Under the pieces are notes generated by a model. It was not told the origin of the DNA and did not search any database. It was given only the letters and a program-made list of their open reading frames with translations. The position numbers and the translations under genes were made by a program. A stretch of DNA of 64,000 nucleotides, from positions 1-64,000 of the forward strand of contig NZ_JACHJJ010000024.1 of the NCBI RefSeq assembly GCF_014203605.1, in the 5' to 3' direction. This stretch comes from Thiemannella venezuelensis (GTDB taxonomy: Bacteria; Actinomycetota; Actinomycetes; Streptosporangiales; Streptosporangiaceae). Position 1 is the stretch's first letter, and each line of letters opens with the position of its first letter. Below are positions 1-8,041 of this stretch, in pieces.

Positions 1-56
1 TGTGGATTTGATCTAGACACTCACATCCTTGCAGATCGGGCGCACCTTCTTCATTT

Positions 57-718
57 ATCGATCTTGAAGCGCATTCTCAGGCTGAATAGCCGAGGCTGAT
101 CCGGCCCGGATCGCCTACATCCTCATGCGGAAGAGCAACATCGCCACCGAGGCCGGCCACCCCGGACAAGGCTTGGGGCTCGCCAACGCAGCGCTCAACA
201 TGGCTTCCACGCTGACACCACGGCTTCGTGCGGTGTCGCTTCGCCAGATCGCCAACGCCCACGCACTGCTCAATGAGCCACGGGAGTTTGAATCCGCTGT
301 GGATGAGGCGATTCAACAGGCGGCACGGGGCATCACCCAGCTGGAGCCTGACAACGCGGCTTACTGCACTCCGTCGTATGTCGAGATGGAGGCAGGGATG
401 TCATGGGTGCTCCTCAAGAAGCCGGACGTCGCTGTGGCAGTGTTCGAGCAGAGTCTGACGAAGTGGCCGAGTGCTACCCAGACGCGGGACAAGGGGCTCT
501 GTCTCGCCCGACTCGCTACCGCTTCCGCTGCCCAAGGTGAGATCGAACGCGCTGTTCAGATCGGAGCCGAAGCGCTGACCATCGCCCAGCAGACTGGTTC
601 GGCGCGCATACGAGCCCAGCTCGGTGCTCTCTGTGATCACTTGGCACCTGCCGGAAGGCTACCCAGCGTGCAAGACTTGCAAGAGCAGTTGCTCCAGCTC
701 GTGCAACATGCCGCCTAA
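57..718 (+). pseudogene. Remnant of an XRE-type regulator, TPR-rich C-terminal part
   Basis: The readable part from the ATG at 125 encodes about 197 residues of helical TPR-like sequence (AANAALNMAS-like helices, a LEPDNAAYCTPSYVEMEAG stretch) typical of the C-terminal half of actinomycete helix-turn-helix/TPR regulators. Coding signal continues upstream: codons from 86 read IAEADPARIAYILM, and those from 57 in another frame read IDLEAHSQAE. The two pieces join if one A is restored near 84-88, where both frames hit stops. No helix-turn-helix domain is present in the window, so the gene is 5'-truncated and probably frameshifted. Such regulators often sit beside the metabolic gene they control, here the creatininase-family gene 30 bases downstream. 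A fragment that still makes protein from 125 cannot be excluded. Confidence 0.6.
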
Positions 719-747
719 ACGGTGGAGATACACAGGGAGGGGACCTT

Positions 748-1464
748 GTGGCTCATTTGCTGCCTACCTTCACAACCGAGGATGAGCGGGCACGCAACGC
801 ACGTGTGGCCATCCTGCCCATAGGCAGCTTCGAGCAGCACGGCCCGTATCTACCCTTGATTACGGATGCTGCAATAGCATCGATTATCGCCCGGGAGATA
901 TCAGAGCTCTATCCGGTGCGTCATCTACCGCCCCTAACCATCTCCTGCTCCCATGAGCACAAGGCTTGGGCGGGGACGGTCAGCATTTCCGCGAGAACTC
1001 TCTACGCGGTTATCGGTGATATTCAAGAGTCGCTTCGCCGGTCAGGAATTTCCAAGCTTGTCCTGGTCAACGCGCACGGTGGTAATTACGTACTGTCCAA
1101 CATCGTTCAGGAAGCCACTGTCGTCGAACGATGCATGGCACTCTTCCCCACAGGTGCCGACTGGAACAACGCCCGAGCTGCCGCAATGATGGAGACCGAC
1201 GGACATGAGGACATGCATGCCGGTGAGCTCGAAGTTTCCATCCTATTGGCCACGCACCCGGAACTTGTGAAGGATGGATATGCAGCCGCCGATCACACAG
1301 CCGACGATCGGCAGGACCTTCTCACTCTTGGCATGGAGGCATACACCGAATCAGGTGTGATAGGCCGTCCCTCGCTCGCCACGGCCGAGAAAGGGCGAGC
1401 AGCTCTCGATCACCTTGGTAAAGCGTTCTCGTCCTGTCTCAAGAGTCTCGGAGAGGCCGTCTAG
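748..1464 (+). CDS. Creatininase family protein (metal-dependent amidohydrolase)
   Basis: A 238-residue protein with the creatininase-fold signatures in order: LPIGSFEQHGPYLPL with a metal-ligand Glu and His near residue 30, NAHGGN near residue 108, and HEDMHAGELEVS near residue 150 with the Glu ligand. The family hydrolyses cyclic or linear amides using two metal ions; members include creatinine amidohydrolase and the mycofactocin maturation peptidase MftE. No mycofactocin genes are nearby, so the substrate is unknown. The GTG start is supported by GGGAGGGG six bases upstream. Codon use is less GC-biased than in most of the window, consistent with its place in an acquired island. A hairpin at 1496-1514 follows the stop. 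Confidence 0.85.
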   Translation: MAHLLPTFTTEDERARNARVAILPIGSFEQHGPYLPLITDAAIASIIAREISELYPVRHLPPLTISCSHEHKAWAGTVSISARTLYAVIGDIQESLRRSGISKLVLVNAHGGNYVLSNIVQEATVVERCMALFPTGADWNNARAAAMMETDGHEDMHAGELEVSILLATHPELVKDGYAAADHTADDRQDLLTLGMEAYTESGVIGRPSLATAEKGRAALDHLGKAFSSCLKSLGEAV

Positions 1465-1495
1465 CCTGTGTGAGAACTTTCTTCTCAAACTTAAA

Positions 1496-1514
1496 GCGGC
1501 CCTGACCGGGCCGC
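1496..1514 (+). terminator. Hairpin after the creatininase-family gene
   Basis: GCGGCCC and GGGCCGC form a perfect 7-bp stem around the loop TGACC, 32 bases after the stop codon. No T-run follows, which is common for actinobacterial terminators. Confidence 0.55.
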
Positions 1515-1770
1515 ACGCGCCGCCGACTCGGCGCGGGCCGGCTCACGCCGCTGGGGCTCTGCGACCGGCCCGCACAGCGCCGGTCGGCAGGCGCGGACGA
1601 GAGGACAGGGCCGCGAGGCCGGGGAAGCGCACCCTCGGGTCACGGGGCTGAGCTCATCAGCGCAGGCGCGCGCAGTCACGAGGCTGGCCTTACTACATGC
1701 CTCCGGCGGGGGCCTCCGGCTCCGGGTAGGCCAAGATCACAGCGTGCGGTGGTGGAGTGGTTGCGGTGGG

Positions 1771-1925
1771 AGCCTGCCTGCCTGCCGTCGTCCCAGGGCA
1801 AGCCCTAGCAGACCAGCCGCGGGGCCGCCTTCGTTCCATCGCGGACGTGACCCGGGCGCGCGGCCGGGCAGCCCCGCGGCTGGCCCGCTATCCCTGCGGG
1901 TGGGACGACGGCAGACGGGCAGGCC
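1771..1925. repeat. Nested long inverted repeat (cruciform-like element)
   Basis: The outer arms 1771-1795 and 1901-1925 pair at 22 of 25 positions (core TGCCGTCGTCCCA). Inner arms 1813-1825 and 1871-1883 (CCAGCCGCGGGGC) pair perfectly over 13 bp. Between inner and outer arms, each side carries its own small hairpin (GGGCAAGCCC on the left, CCCGC-N7-GCGGG on the right), so the folded form would be a long stem with two opposed side hairpins. It lies in the 570-base gap between the creatininase-family gene and the small membrane-protein gene; I see no convincing gene in that gap. It could be a small non-autonomous mobile element, a plasmid or telomere-type palindrome, or a structured RNA. Confidence 0.6.
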
Positions 1926-2034
1926 AGAAGAAGCTGTGGATCAAGGGCAGTACTGGCGTAGCGAGGCTGGAACCATTTCGCAGACCTGATCGTCTACCAA
2001 GACATGACACGGAGAGAGTCCGAGGTCTAGGAAG

Positions 2035-2283
2035 GTGGGAGGCATCACCCTTGGTGATGTGCTCCCAATCATCCTCGCGGTCATTCTGGTGCTGATCCCG
2101 GTCGTCTGCTCTTGGGGGGTTGCGAAGATCCTTCGCACCAAGACAGAGCATCGGGTAAAACGCATCAGCCTGGCCATGGGGAAGAACCTTTCACTAGAAA
2201 TTGAATGCTACGAGGTGCCTGACCCGTCTCGCCCCAACCTAGAAACGACCATAGGCGAGCCCAGGGAGACGGAATTACAGTAA
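2035..2283 (+). CDS. Small single-pass membrane protein, function unknown
   Basis: An 82-residue protein starting at GTG with AGGAAG directly in front, an unusually short spacing. One strong hydrophobic segment spans about residues 10-30 (VLPIILAVILVLIPVVC), followed by a basic stretch (KILRTKTEHRVKR) and a polar, acidic tail. This suggests an N-out/C-in anchor with a cytoplasmic tail. I do not recognise a family. Moderate codon bias and a good terminator hairpin at 2395-2423 support a real gene. It sits in the lower-GC island between an inverted-repeat element and an AT-rich gene, so it may be accessory cargo. Confidence 0.5.
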   Translation: MGGITLGDVLPIILAVILVLIPVVCSWGVAKILRTKTEHRVKRISLAMGKNLSLEIECYEVPDPSRPNLETTIGEPRETELQ

Positions 2284-2394
2284 GGTCATCCAAGCTGCGT
2301 GGCGAGCTAGGAACCCCACTACCTCGCACGCTTTGTAGTCAGATGCATGAGCCCATTTGAAACGGATCTCGTGCTCATTAGGGTGATGGCCTTC

Positions 2395-2423
2395 GAAGGC
2401 CCTGGCGCTAAGCCGGGGCCTTC
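2395..2423 (+). terminator. Terminator hairpin after the small membrane-protein gene
   Basis: GAAGGCCC and GGGCCTTC form a perfect 8-bp stem with a 13-base loop, followed by the pyrimidine-rich ACTCTTACC. The gap 2284-2626 holds nothing else that I can identify. Confidence 0.6.
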
Positions 2424-2626
2424 ACTCTTACCTAAACCTCGCACACCTGGTAGCTCGACACTGACAAGCTTCGACCTTGTCCATGGCCTCCACAGTTCGT
2501 GAAGCCCACGCATCGATCGCAGCAGCCTGCCCTCTGCAGAAGACGCGTTCCTGCGCTGGCCGGACTCTACGAGTTGATCCTGAGTATATGAACCGTTCTC
2601 TCCCGAGAAGCGCTGAGCCTTTTTGA

Positions 2627-3514
2627 CTATGCGGAAGCAGGAAAGATCTGCTCAACATGTGCATAGTCTGTTTCTGGATAAGGATACGCCCACATAATTT
2701 TGTCAAACGGCATCCAGGAAGCCGATGTAAGTTGTTCGCGTGCGTATCCTATTTGAAGGTCGTCAACTATGCCTATCAGGCTGTACGTTAGAAGCCATAG
2801 TTCGCCATTGTATTTTGTGTAGCGCTTCTTGAGTTTATTCTCGATTGTTGTCCATAGCTGCTTCCTCCACTTGTCTTCCGGAATAGGAAAAGAGTGAGAG
2901 AAGAAGATTCGTGGTCCCGGTTGCTCTGTGGGCCATAAACCCCTGGAGAAGCTTGCGCCTATACGGGGTTCAGTGGGTGCATCTTGCCATGTATAAGTTC
3001 GGGCCAATGATGTTAGCGGCAAACTCTGTACATCGTTAATGACCTCGCGAACGTGCTCTGCGATATTGGCCACGAGGTCGATGGCCGCCACGGAGTGAGG
3101 ACGTGGATAGGGTGGATTCTGGTGGTAGTCATCGAGTTGAACTACGAAACCTTGCAGTCGTTCAACGTCCTTCCCAAGTGCCTTGCGGACTTCGGCTGCG
3201 TACCATCGCTGAGTCTCTACCTGCTTTGCGAGCTTCCTATCTATTACCTCTGCGAGCTCAATTCCAAGCTGACTACCCCCAATTGTCGTCTCTACGTCAG
3301 GCCACCGATCGCCGCGCTCAAGCGCTCCAAGAGTCGGACCGCCAATATCGAGAAGGCCGACCTTGAATTTTTCAACAACAACTAGCTCGATGTCTTCTGT
3401 GATCTCTGGAAGGGTTTCTTCTGCTCTACTTAAGGAGCCGGACTTGGAAAAAGAAATCGACATTAGTGGTGGAGTCGGTTTCTTGGGCCTGTTTCTTGGA
3501 GTTTTTTGAGCCAT
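2627..3514 (-). CDS. AT-rich hypothetical protein, possibly nuclease-like
   Basis: A 295-residue protein whose gene is far lower in GC than its surroundings, a sign of recent transfer. The start ATG (3514) has AAGGAGA five bases upstream. The N-terminus is basic and proline-rich (KTPRNRPKKPTPP). Around residues 75-100 is RWPDVETTIGGSQLGIELAEV, whose D...E-x-E arrangement after a Gly-rich turn resembles a PD-(D/E)XK nuclease core. The C-terminal half has many aromatic residues (WLLTYSLIGIVDDLQIGYA). I do not recognise a named family and the nuclease idea is only a weak motif reading. Its place next to a tRNA attachment relic suggests cargo of an integrative element, where defence or restriction-like genes are common. 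Confidence 0.6.
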   Translation of the reverse strand: MAQKTPRNRPKKPTPPLMSISFSKSGSLSRAEETLPEITEDIELVVVEKFKVGLLDIGGPTLGALERGDRWPDVETTIGGSQLGIELAEVIDRKLAKQVETQRWYAAEVRKALGKDVERLQGFVVQLDDYHQNPPYPRPHSVAAIDLVANIAEHVREVINDVQSLPLTSLARTYTWQDAPTEPRIGASFSRGLWPTEQPGPRIFFSHSFPIPEDKWRKQLWTTIENKLKKRYTKYNGELWLLTYSLIGIVDDLQIGYAREQLTSASWMPFDKIMWAYPYPETDYAHVEQIFPASA

Positions 3515-3534
3515 AACTCTCCTTGGGTATATGT

Positions 3535-3563
3535 ATTGTACTCTATCTGCTATTGGGTCAGCT
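3535..3563 (-). promoter_or_regulatory. Probable promoter of the AT-rich gene
   Basis: On the minus strand TACAAT (3540-3535) fits a -10 box, and CTGACC lies about 15-16 bases upstream as a weak -35. The region is AT-rich and ends about 20 bases before the start codon at 3514. Confidence 0.4.
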
Positions 3564-3762
3564 GGAAATGTTGGGTTATCGCCGGGTTGTCACTACACGA
3601 ACTGATCAAAACAGCGAGATTCTGGTTCGAGTCCAATCGCGGATCGGAGTGACAAAGTGAGTGACATCCGGGGTGCCCAGCGAAGTCTGGTCACGCACAG
3701 TGGTGCACACCGACGTGGGGCTGAACAGCTAAAACGCCTAATCCCATGATCGGCATGTCTGC

Positions 3763-3804
3763 TTCACACCGAAGAGGTCACTGGTTCGATCCCAGTATCG
3801 CCCA
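3763..3804 (+). repeat. 3' half of tRNA-Val(CAC): att site relic
   Basis: The sequence matches the 3' half of an actinobacterial valine tRNA. It has the anticodon loop TTCACAC, the 3' strand of the anticodon stem (CGAAG), a variable loop, a perfect T-arm (ACTGG TTCGATC CCAGT), the acceptor strand ATCGCCC and discriminator A. The 5' half is absent: the bases before the loop (TCTGC) do not pair with CGAAG, and no GGGCGAT acceptor strand occurs upstream. Identity starting exactly at the anticodon loop is what tyrosine recombinases leave when they cut there. The gap 3515-3762 otherwise holds no gene I can support. Confidence 0.7.
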
Positions 3805-3899
3805 CACAGATGAGACGCAGGTCAGAGCCTGCCGGTTGACACAACCGGCGGGCTCTTCTGTTTTCCTGGATGTCGATGGGAGCCAGTCGGGGAGCCGTC

Positions 3900-4199
3900 T
3901 CACTCCGACTCGGCCCGCCGACTGTCGCCGAAGACGGTGTCCATGGTGTGGGCACTCTTGGTGATCACCGGTCGGAGTTGCTGCCGGTACACAGCCTCGG
4001 TGACGCTGGTGCCCGCGTGCCCGACGAGATCGGCGATGATCTCCAGGGGCACGCCCTGGCCGCTCATGATCGAGACGAACGAGTGCCGCAGTTCGCGGGG
4101 CAGCCAGCCCGTTCCGATCTTCGCGTCCTCGGTGATCTTCCGGAGTGCCCGCCGCACGTTCGCGGCATCGCAGAAGAAGGACGCCCTGCGGCGCTTCAC
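3900..4199 (-). pseudogene. int: C-terminal fragment of a tyrosine recombinase (integrase)
   Basis: About 100 residues remain of a phage/AICE-type integrase catalytic domain. RELRHSFVSIMSGQG supplies the conserved Arg and His. LVGHAGTSVTEAVYR supplies the second His and the catalytic Tyr in its usual context. The first catalytic Arg, the core-binding domain and the arm-binding domain are missing: upstream on the minus strand all frames are closed or non-homologous, with a TAG just before the GTG at 4199. The stop lies about 95 bases from the tRNA-Val 3' half, the normal spacing between int and its attachment site. It is a decayed integration module and cannot be active alone. Confidence 0.8.
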
Positions 4200-4295
4200 C
4201 CAGGACCTGGATGCCTACATCCCGGAAACCAGGTGGTTGCCGGTCTGGGACGGGGGGACGAGAAGAGTGCTGGTGATGCCGGGGGGAGGAACGTC

Positions 4296-6451
4296 GTGGG
4301 CGCACAGTCAGAGCAGGATGAAGACCGGCCGTCGGATCCGCCGGGACCGCAGGCACCGATGGGGGAGCCGGGCGCAGGCCCCGTAGTCGGCATGCCGCCG
4401 GAGCGGCAGCAGATGTTCCTGTCCACCCTGCTCGACAGCCTGGCGTCGGGGGTGGTGGCCTGCGACGCCGAGGGCAACGTGGTGGTGTTCAACCAGCCGA
4501 TGCGCCAGTCCCGCCCGCACATCCCCGGCCTGCACATCCGGGACATCGCCAAGGCCTTTCACCTGTACGCCGCCGACGGGCGCACCCCGCTGGAAGCGGA
4601 GCAGGTGCCGCTGGCGCGGGCGCTGGCCGGCGAACGCATCGACGCCGAGCAGGTGGTCGTGCGCCCGCCCGGCCGGCGCCCGCGTTGCTTCGCCGTCACC
4701 GGCCGGCCGATCGACACTCCGGACGGGCACCGCCTGGGCGCCCTGGTGGTTCTGGACGACATCACCGAGGCGCACCGGGCCGGCGTCCTGACCGCCGCCC
4801 AGCACGCGGTGTCCCAGGTACTGGCCGAGGCCGCCTCCGCCGAGCAGGCCGCCGTCGCCGTGGTCGCCGCGGTCACCGAGGCACTGGGCTGGAGCTGCGG
4901 CGAGTACTGGCAGGTCACCCCCGACCAGGCGGCGATCGCCCGGGTCGGCTCCTGGACGGCGCCGCACCGGGACCTGTCGGCCTTCCTGGCCGGCCGGCCA
5001 GGATGCGCCCCGGCGAGGGTGTGGCCGGCGCCACCTGGGCCGGTGGCCGTGAGGTGTGGATCTGCGACCTGCGCAGCGACCCGCGCGCCATCGTCGGCAA
5101 ACAGCAGGCGCTGCAGGCCGGCCTGCGGGCCGCGATCGGCCTGCCGGTGCGCAGCGGCCGCCAGATCCTGGGCGTGCTGACCTTCTTCACCGACACCGTC
5201 CAGCCGGCAGAGGACGACCTGACCGGCCTGCTGGACGGCATCTGCGCCCACGTCAGCCGGTATCTGGAACGCCGCCGCGCCGAGGAGCTCACCGTGGCGC
5301 TGGCCACCAGCCGCCGCCACTTCGACCAGATCATCACCCAGATCAACGACAACGTGTGGACCGCCGAAGTCACCCCTGACGGCTCGACCCACTCGGTGTA
5401 CCAGAGCCAGAACGCCGCCCCCCTGTTCGGCCGCCCGCTGCCCGAGGGGGCCGACCTGGCCGAGGTCCTGACCCGCCAGGTCCACCCCGACGACCAGGCC
5501 GCCTATGCCGCCTTCACCCGGGCGCTGCGCCGCGGAGAGCGCGCCGAGATCGAATGCCGCGTCCGCGGCCTGGACGATGTCACCCGGTGGATCTGGATCC
5601 GCTCCACCCCGCGCCGCGACGGCGAGCATCTGTTCATCGACGGTATCTCCACCGATGTGACCGAACGCCACCGGCTGGCCGAACAGCGCGATCAGCTGCT
5701 GGCCCAGCAGCAACAGCAGGTGCGGCGGCTACGCGAGATGGACCGGATGAAGGACGAGCTGATGGCGATGGTCACCCACGAGCTGCGCAACCCGATCGGC
5801 GCCATCGGCGGTTACGCCGAGATGCTCGCCGACGACCCGGACCTGACCGAGGCCCAGCGCACTTTCGCCGATGTCATCGACCGCAAAAGCACCCAGCTGC
5901 AGCGCCTGGTCGACGACCTGCTGGATCTGGCCCGGCTGGACACCGGGCAGTTGGCCATCGACTCGCGGCCGGTCGATCTGGCCCACCTGGCACGCCAGGC
6001 GGTGGAGGACCACCGGCCCGCCGCCCAGGCCAGACACCTCACCCTCACCGCCGAACTGCCGGAGCGGCTGCCCCTGAGAGCCGATCCGCTGCGGCTGCGG
6101 CAGGTGCTGGACAACCTGCTGTCGAATGCGATCAAGTACACCCCCGACAAGGGAGCCGTCACCGTCACCGCGGGATCCGTCGACAACAGGCAGGGCCAGG
6201 GGAAGGTCCGATGCGAGATGGCCGTACTCACTTTCGCCGACACCGGCATCGGCATCCCGCCCGAGCAGTACGAGCACCTGTTCTCCCGGTTCTTCCGCGC
6301 CTCCAACGCCAAAGACGCCGGAGTCAAGGGAACCGGGCTGGGTCTGGCCATCACCCGGGCGATCGTCACCGCGCACGGCGGCACCATCACCGCCGCCCCC
6401 CGTGACGGCGGCGGCACCGTCTTCACCGTCGCCCTGCCGGTGGCGTGGTGA
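4296..6451 (+). pseudogene. PAS-GAF-PAS sensor histidine kinase with a one-base frameshift
   Basis: Start GTG 4296 is supported by GGGGGGAGGA five bases upstream. The first frame gives a PAS domain (FLSTLLDSLASGVVACDAEG through LVVLDDITEAHR) and the start of a GAF domain. Near 4990-5004 the reading frame must shift, as if one base were lost between FLAGRP and MRPGEGVAG. The second frame completes GAF, a second PAS (FDQIITQINDNVW to GISTDVTERH), the HisKA H-box (MVTHELRNP, His codon 5777-5779), N-box (NLLSNAIKYTP), and G boxes (FADTGIGIP, GTGLGLAI). Restored length would be about 718 residues with no transmembrane segment, so a cytoplasmic sensor. No response regulator is adjacent. The frameshift may be real or a sequencing error; all catalytic motifs are intact. 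Confidence 0.85.
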
Positions 6452-6513
6452 CGGTCCGTCGTCTGACCACGCCGTGCAGCCCACGGCTGCGGGCGCCGCC
6501 GTCCGGCGGGCAC

Positions 6514-6533
6514 GCCCCACCCGGGAGGTGGGC
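6514..6533. terminator. Possible hairpin between convergent genes
   Basis: CCCACC and GGTGGG pair around CGGGA in the 243-base space between the histidine kinase and the convergent mycothiol-type gene. The rest of that space (6452-6694) is GC-rich with no gene I can support. Confidence 0.35.
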
Positions 6534-6694
6534 ATCCCCCGGTCGGCCGGTAGGTGGGAGTCCCAGCACTTCGGTCGGCGGGCGCCTGCACCTCCCGCAC
6601 GCCGCCGGGGCGTCGCAGGCCAGGACCGCCCAGGACCGGCGGGCCGTCCTGGACTGCCGCAGGGCTCAGGTCCGGATACGCGAGCGGCGGGGTG

Positions 6695-7360
6695 TCACCT
6701 CGGGCCGGAGGCGGATGACAGGCGGGCCCGCAGTCCGTCCGCACCCGGGCCGGACAGCTGCGGCAGGGCGGCCGTGCGGCCGGTCAGCGCCAGCAGGATC
6801 GCCCCCACGGGACCCTCGACCCGCGCGCCGCGCCCCACCGACCAGGAGCAGTCGGTGGCGGTGAGCTCGAACCCGTCGGGCATCCGCCACATCTGCAGGG
6901 GCCACTTCATCTGCAGGGGCCACTTCATCGTCCAGACGCGCGTCGCGGCGGCGGCCGCCGCCGCGACGGGCATCGGCCGGTCGCGGCCGAGGGGGATCGC
7001 GATGTCCTGCCCGTGCACGAGGGCGTCGATGAGCGGTTCGAGGCGGCTCACGCCGGGTGCCTTCCTGCGGGAGCCCGCCATGCCCCGGAGCAGGGCGCCG
7101 TAGCGCTCCACCGGCAGCCCGGCCCGCCGCACGGCGGTGTCGCGGATCATGCGGTCCATGCTCCCGCGCGCCCTGACCAGATCGCCCGCCGCCCGCAGCA
7201 CGCCCGTCTGGGCGAGCGTCAGGTGGGCGGCGACGTCGCGCACCCGCCAGCCGGCGCACAGGGACGGAGCCTCCCACTCCTCCTCGGACAGGCCGTCGAA
7301 GAGGTCCGCGAGACCGGACCTCTCCTGGTCGATCGCCTTCCACACCTCGTCGCGGTCCAT
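6695..7360 (-). CDS. Mycothiol-dependent maleylpyruvate isomerase family protein
   Basis: The start is placed at ATG 7360 (MDRDEVWKAIDQERSGL), with AGGAGG seven bases upstream, giving 221 residues. The N-terminal DinB-like helical domain carries the family features LCAGWRVRDVAAHLTLAQ, with the His that binds metal, and LIDALVHGQDIAIPLG with the second His cluster. The C-terminal part (DGFELTATDCSWSVGRGARVEGPVG) is the usual SCP-2-like end. Family members use mycothiol, the actinobacterial thiol, for isomerisation or detoxification; the substrate here is unknown. Two in-frame copies of MKWPLQ reflect an 18-bp tandem duplication at 6891-6926. The gene is divergent from a MarR regulator with a palindromic operator between them, so it is probably the regulator's target. 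Confidence 0.8.
   Translation of the reverse strand: MDRDEVWKAIDQERSGLADLFDGLSEEEWEAPSLCAGWRVRDVAAHLTLAQTGVLRAAGDLVRARGSMDRMIRDTAVRRAGLPVERYGALLRGMAGSRRKAPGVSRLEPLIDALVHGQDIAIPLGRDRPMPVAAAAAAATRVWTMKWPLQMKWPLQMWRMPDGFELTATDCSWSVGRGARVEGPVGAILLALTGRTAALPQLSGPGADGLRARLSSASGPR
6891..6926. repeat. 18-bp tandem duplication inside a coding region
   Basis: The unit ATCTGCAGGGGCCACTTC occurs twice back to back. It keeps the frame and adds six residues (MKWPLQ) to the mycothiol-type enzyme. Confidence 0.9.
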
Positions 7361-7420
7361 CTCGGCCTCCTGTCGTGGCCGTCTGCGGCGGCCGTACCGG
7401 CCCGGCATCCGATCTAGTAC

Positions 7421-7449
7421 GATTATGGAACTATATTAGTTCGATAATC
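7421..7449. promoter_or_regulatory. Probable MarR operator in the divergent promoter
   Basis: GATTATGGAAC and GTTCGATAATC form 11-bp arms with one mismatch around the 7-base centre TATATTA. This is the only AT-rich stretch between the mycothiol-type gene (start 7360) and the marR gene (start 7473), so it also probably holds the promoter boxes. Size and symmetry suit a MarR dimer; binding is inferred. Confidence 0.65.
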
Positions 7450-7472
7450 TGTCTATCATCAAGAGGGCTGGG

Positions 7473-7922
7473 ATGAGCGAGGATCCGCGCCGGAGCGAGC
7501 CGAACCTCGGCCTGCTCTGCTTCTTCCCCCACCGCCAGATGGAGGCCCGCGTCATGGGCGCCGTGGCCGCGGCCGGGTTCGACGACATCACGCTCGCGCA
7601 GAGCAGGGTCTTCCAGCGGATCGGCCCTGACGGCACGAGGATCTCCGACCTCGCCGAGCAGGCCCGGATCAGCAAGCAGACGGTCACCTTCCTCGTGGAC
7701 CAGCTCGAACGGGCCGGCTACGTGGAGCGGGTGCCGGACCCGACCGACGCCCGGGCCAGGCTGGTGCGGATCGCCGCCCGGGGCCGGGCGGCCGTCGAGG
7801 TCGCCGTGGTCGCCGAGGCGGAGGTCGAGGCCGAATGGGTGCGGCACCTCGGCAGGCGGGACGCCGCCTGCCTCCGCCGCGCCCTCACCCGCCTGCGTGA
7901 GATAACCGATCCCTACCGGTGA
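7473..7922 (+). CDS. MarR family transcriptional regulator
   Basis: A 149-residue protein with the winged helix-turn-helix of MarR. It reads FQRIGPDGTRISDLAEQARISKQTVTFLVDQLERAGYVERVPDPTDARARLV, including the recognition helix (KQTVTFLVDQLE) and the wing with the conserved DxRARLV motif (about residues 47-105). Flanking helices supply the dimer interface. The gene is divergent from the mycothiol-dependent enzyme, and the inverted repeat at 7421-7449 is the likely binding site. This predicts repression of both genes until a phenolic or electrophilic ligand binds. The ligand itself cannot be read from the sequence. Confidence 0.85.
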   Translation: MSEDPRRSEPNLGLLCFFPHRQMEARVMGAVAAAGFDDITLAQSRVFQRIGPDGTRISDLAEQARISKQTVTFLVDQLERAGYVERVPDPTDARARLVRIAARGRAAVEVAVVAEAEVEAEWVRHLGRRDAACLRRALTRLREITDPYR

Positions 7923-8041
7923 CGGCCGGCCGGTCCCCGCGCCCTCCGGCGCCGCGGCGGCATCCGGGCCGGCGCCGTCCGCCGGGTTCCGCCGGCGGTC
8001 ACTGACGGGAGGTGTCAGGGACCGGCGGCTAGCGTCGTGCC

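Noticed and set aside
1491-1990. Several GC-rich short frames between the creatininase-family and membrane-protein genes
   Set aside because: They have no ribosome-binding sites or recognisable motifs, overlap in several frames and run through an inverted-repeat element.
3620-3660. T-arm-like GGTTCGAGTCC as part of another tRNA
   Set aside because: The flanking bases do not form a T-stem, and no anticodon or acceptor stem can be drawn around it.
3764-3955. Minus-strand frame ending in GIEPVTSSV
   Set aside because: It is a known type of false protein produced by reading through a tRNA gene antisense; the tRNA-Val half explains it.
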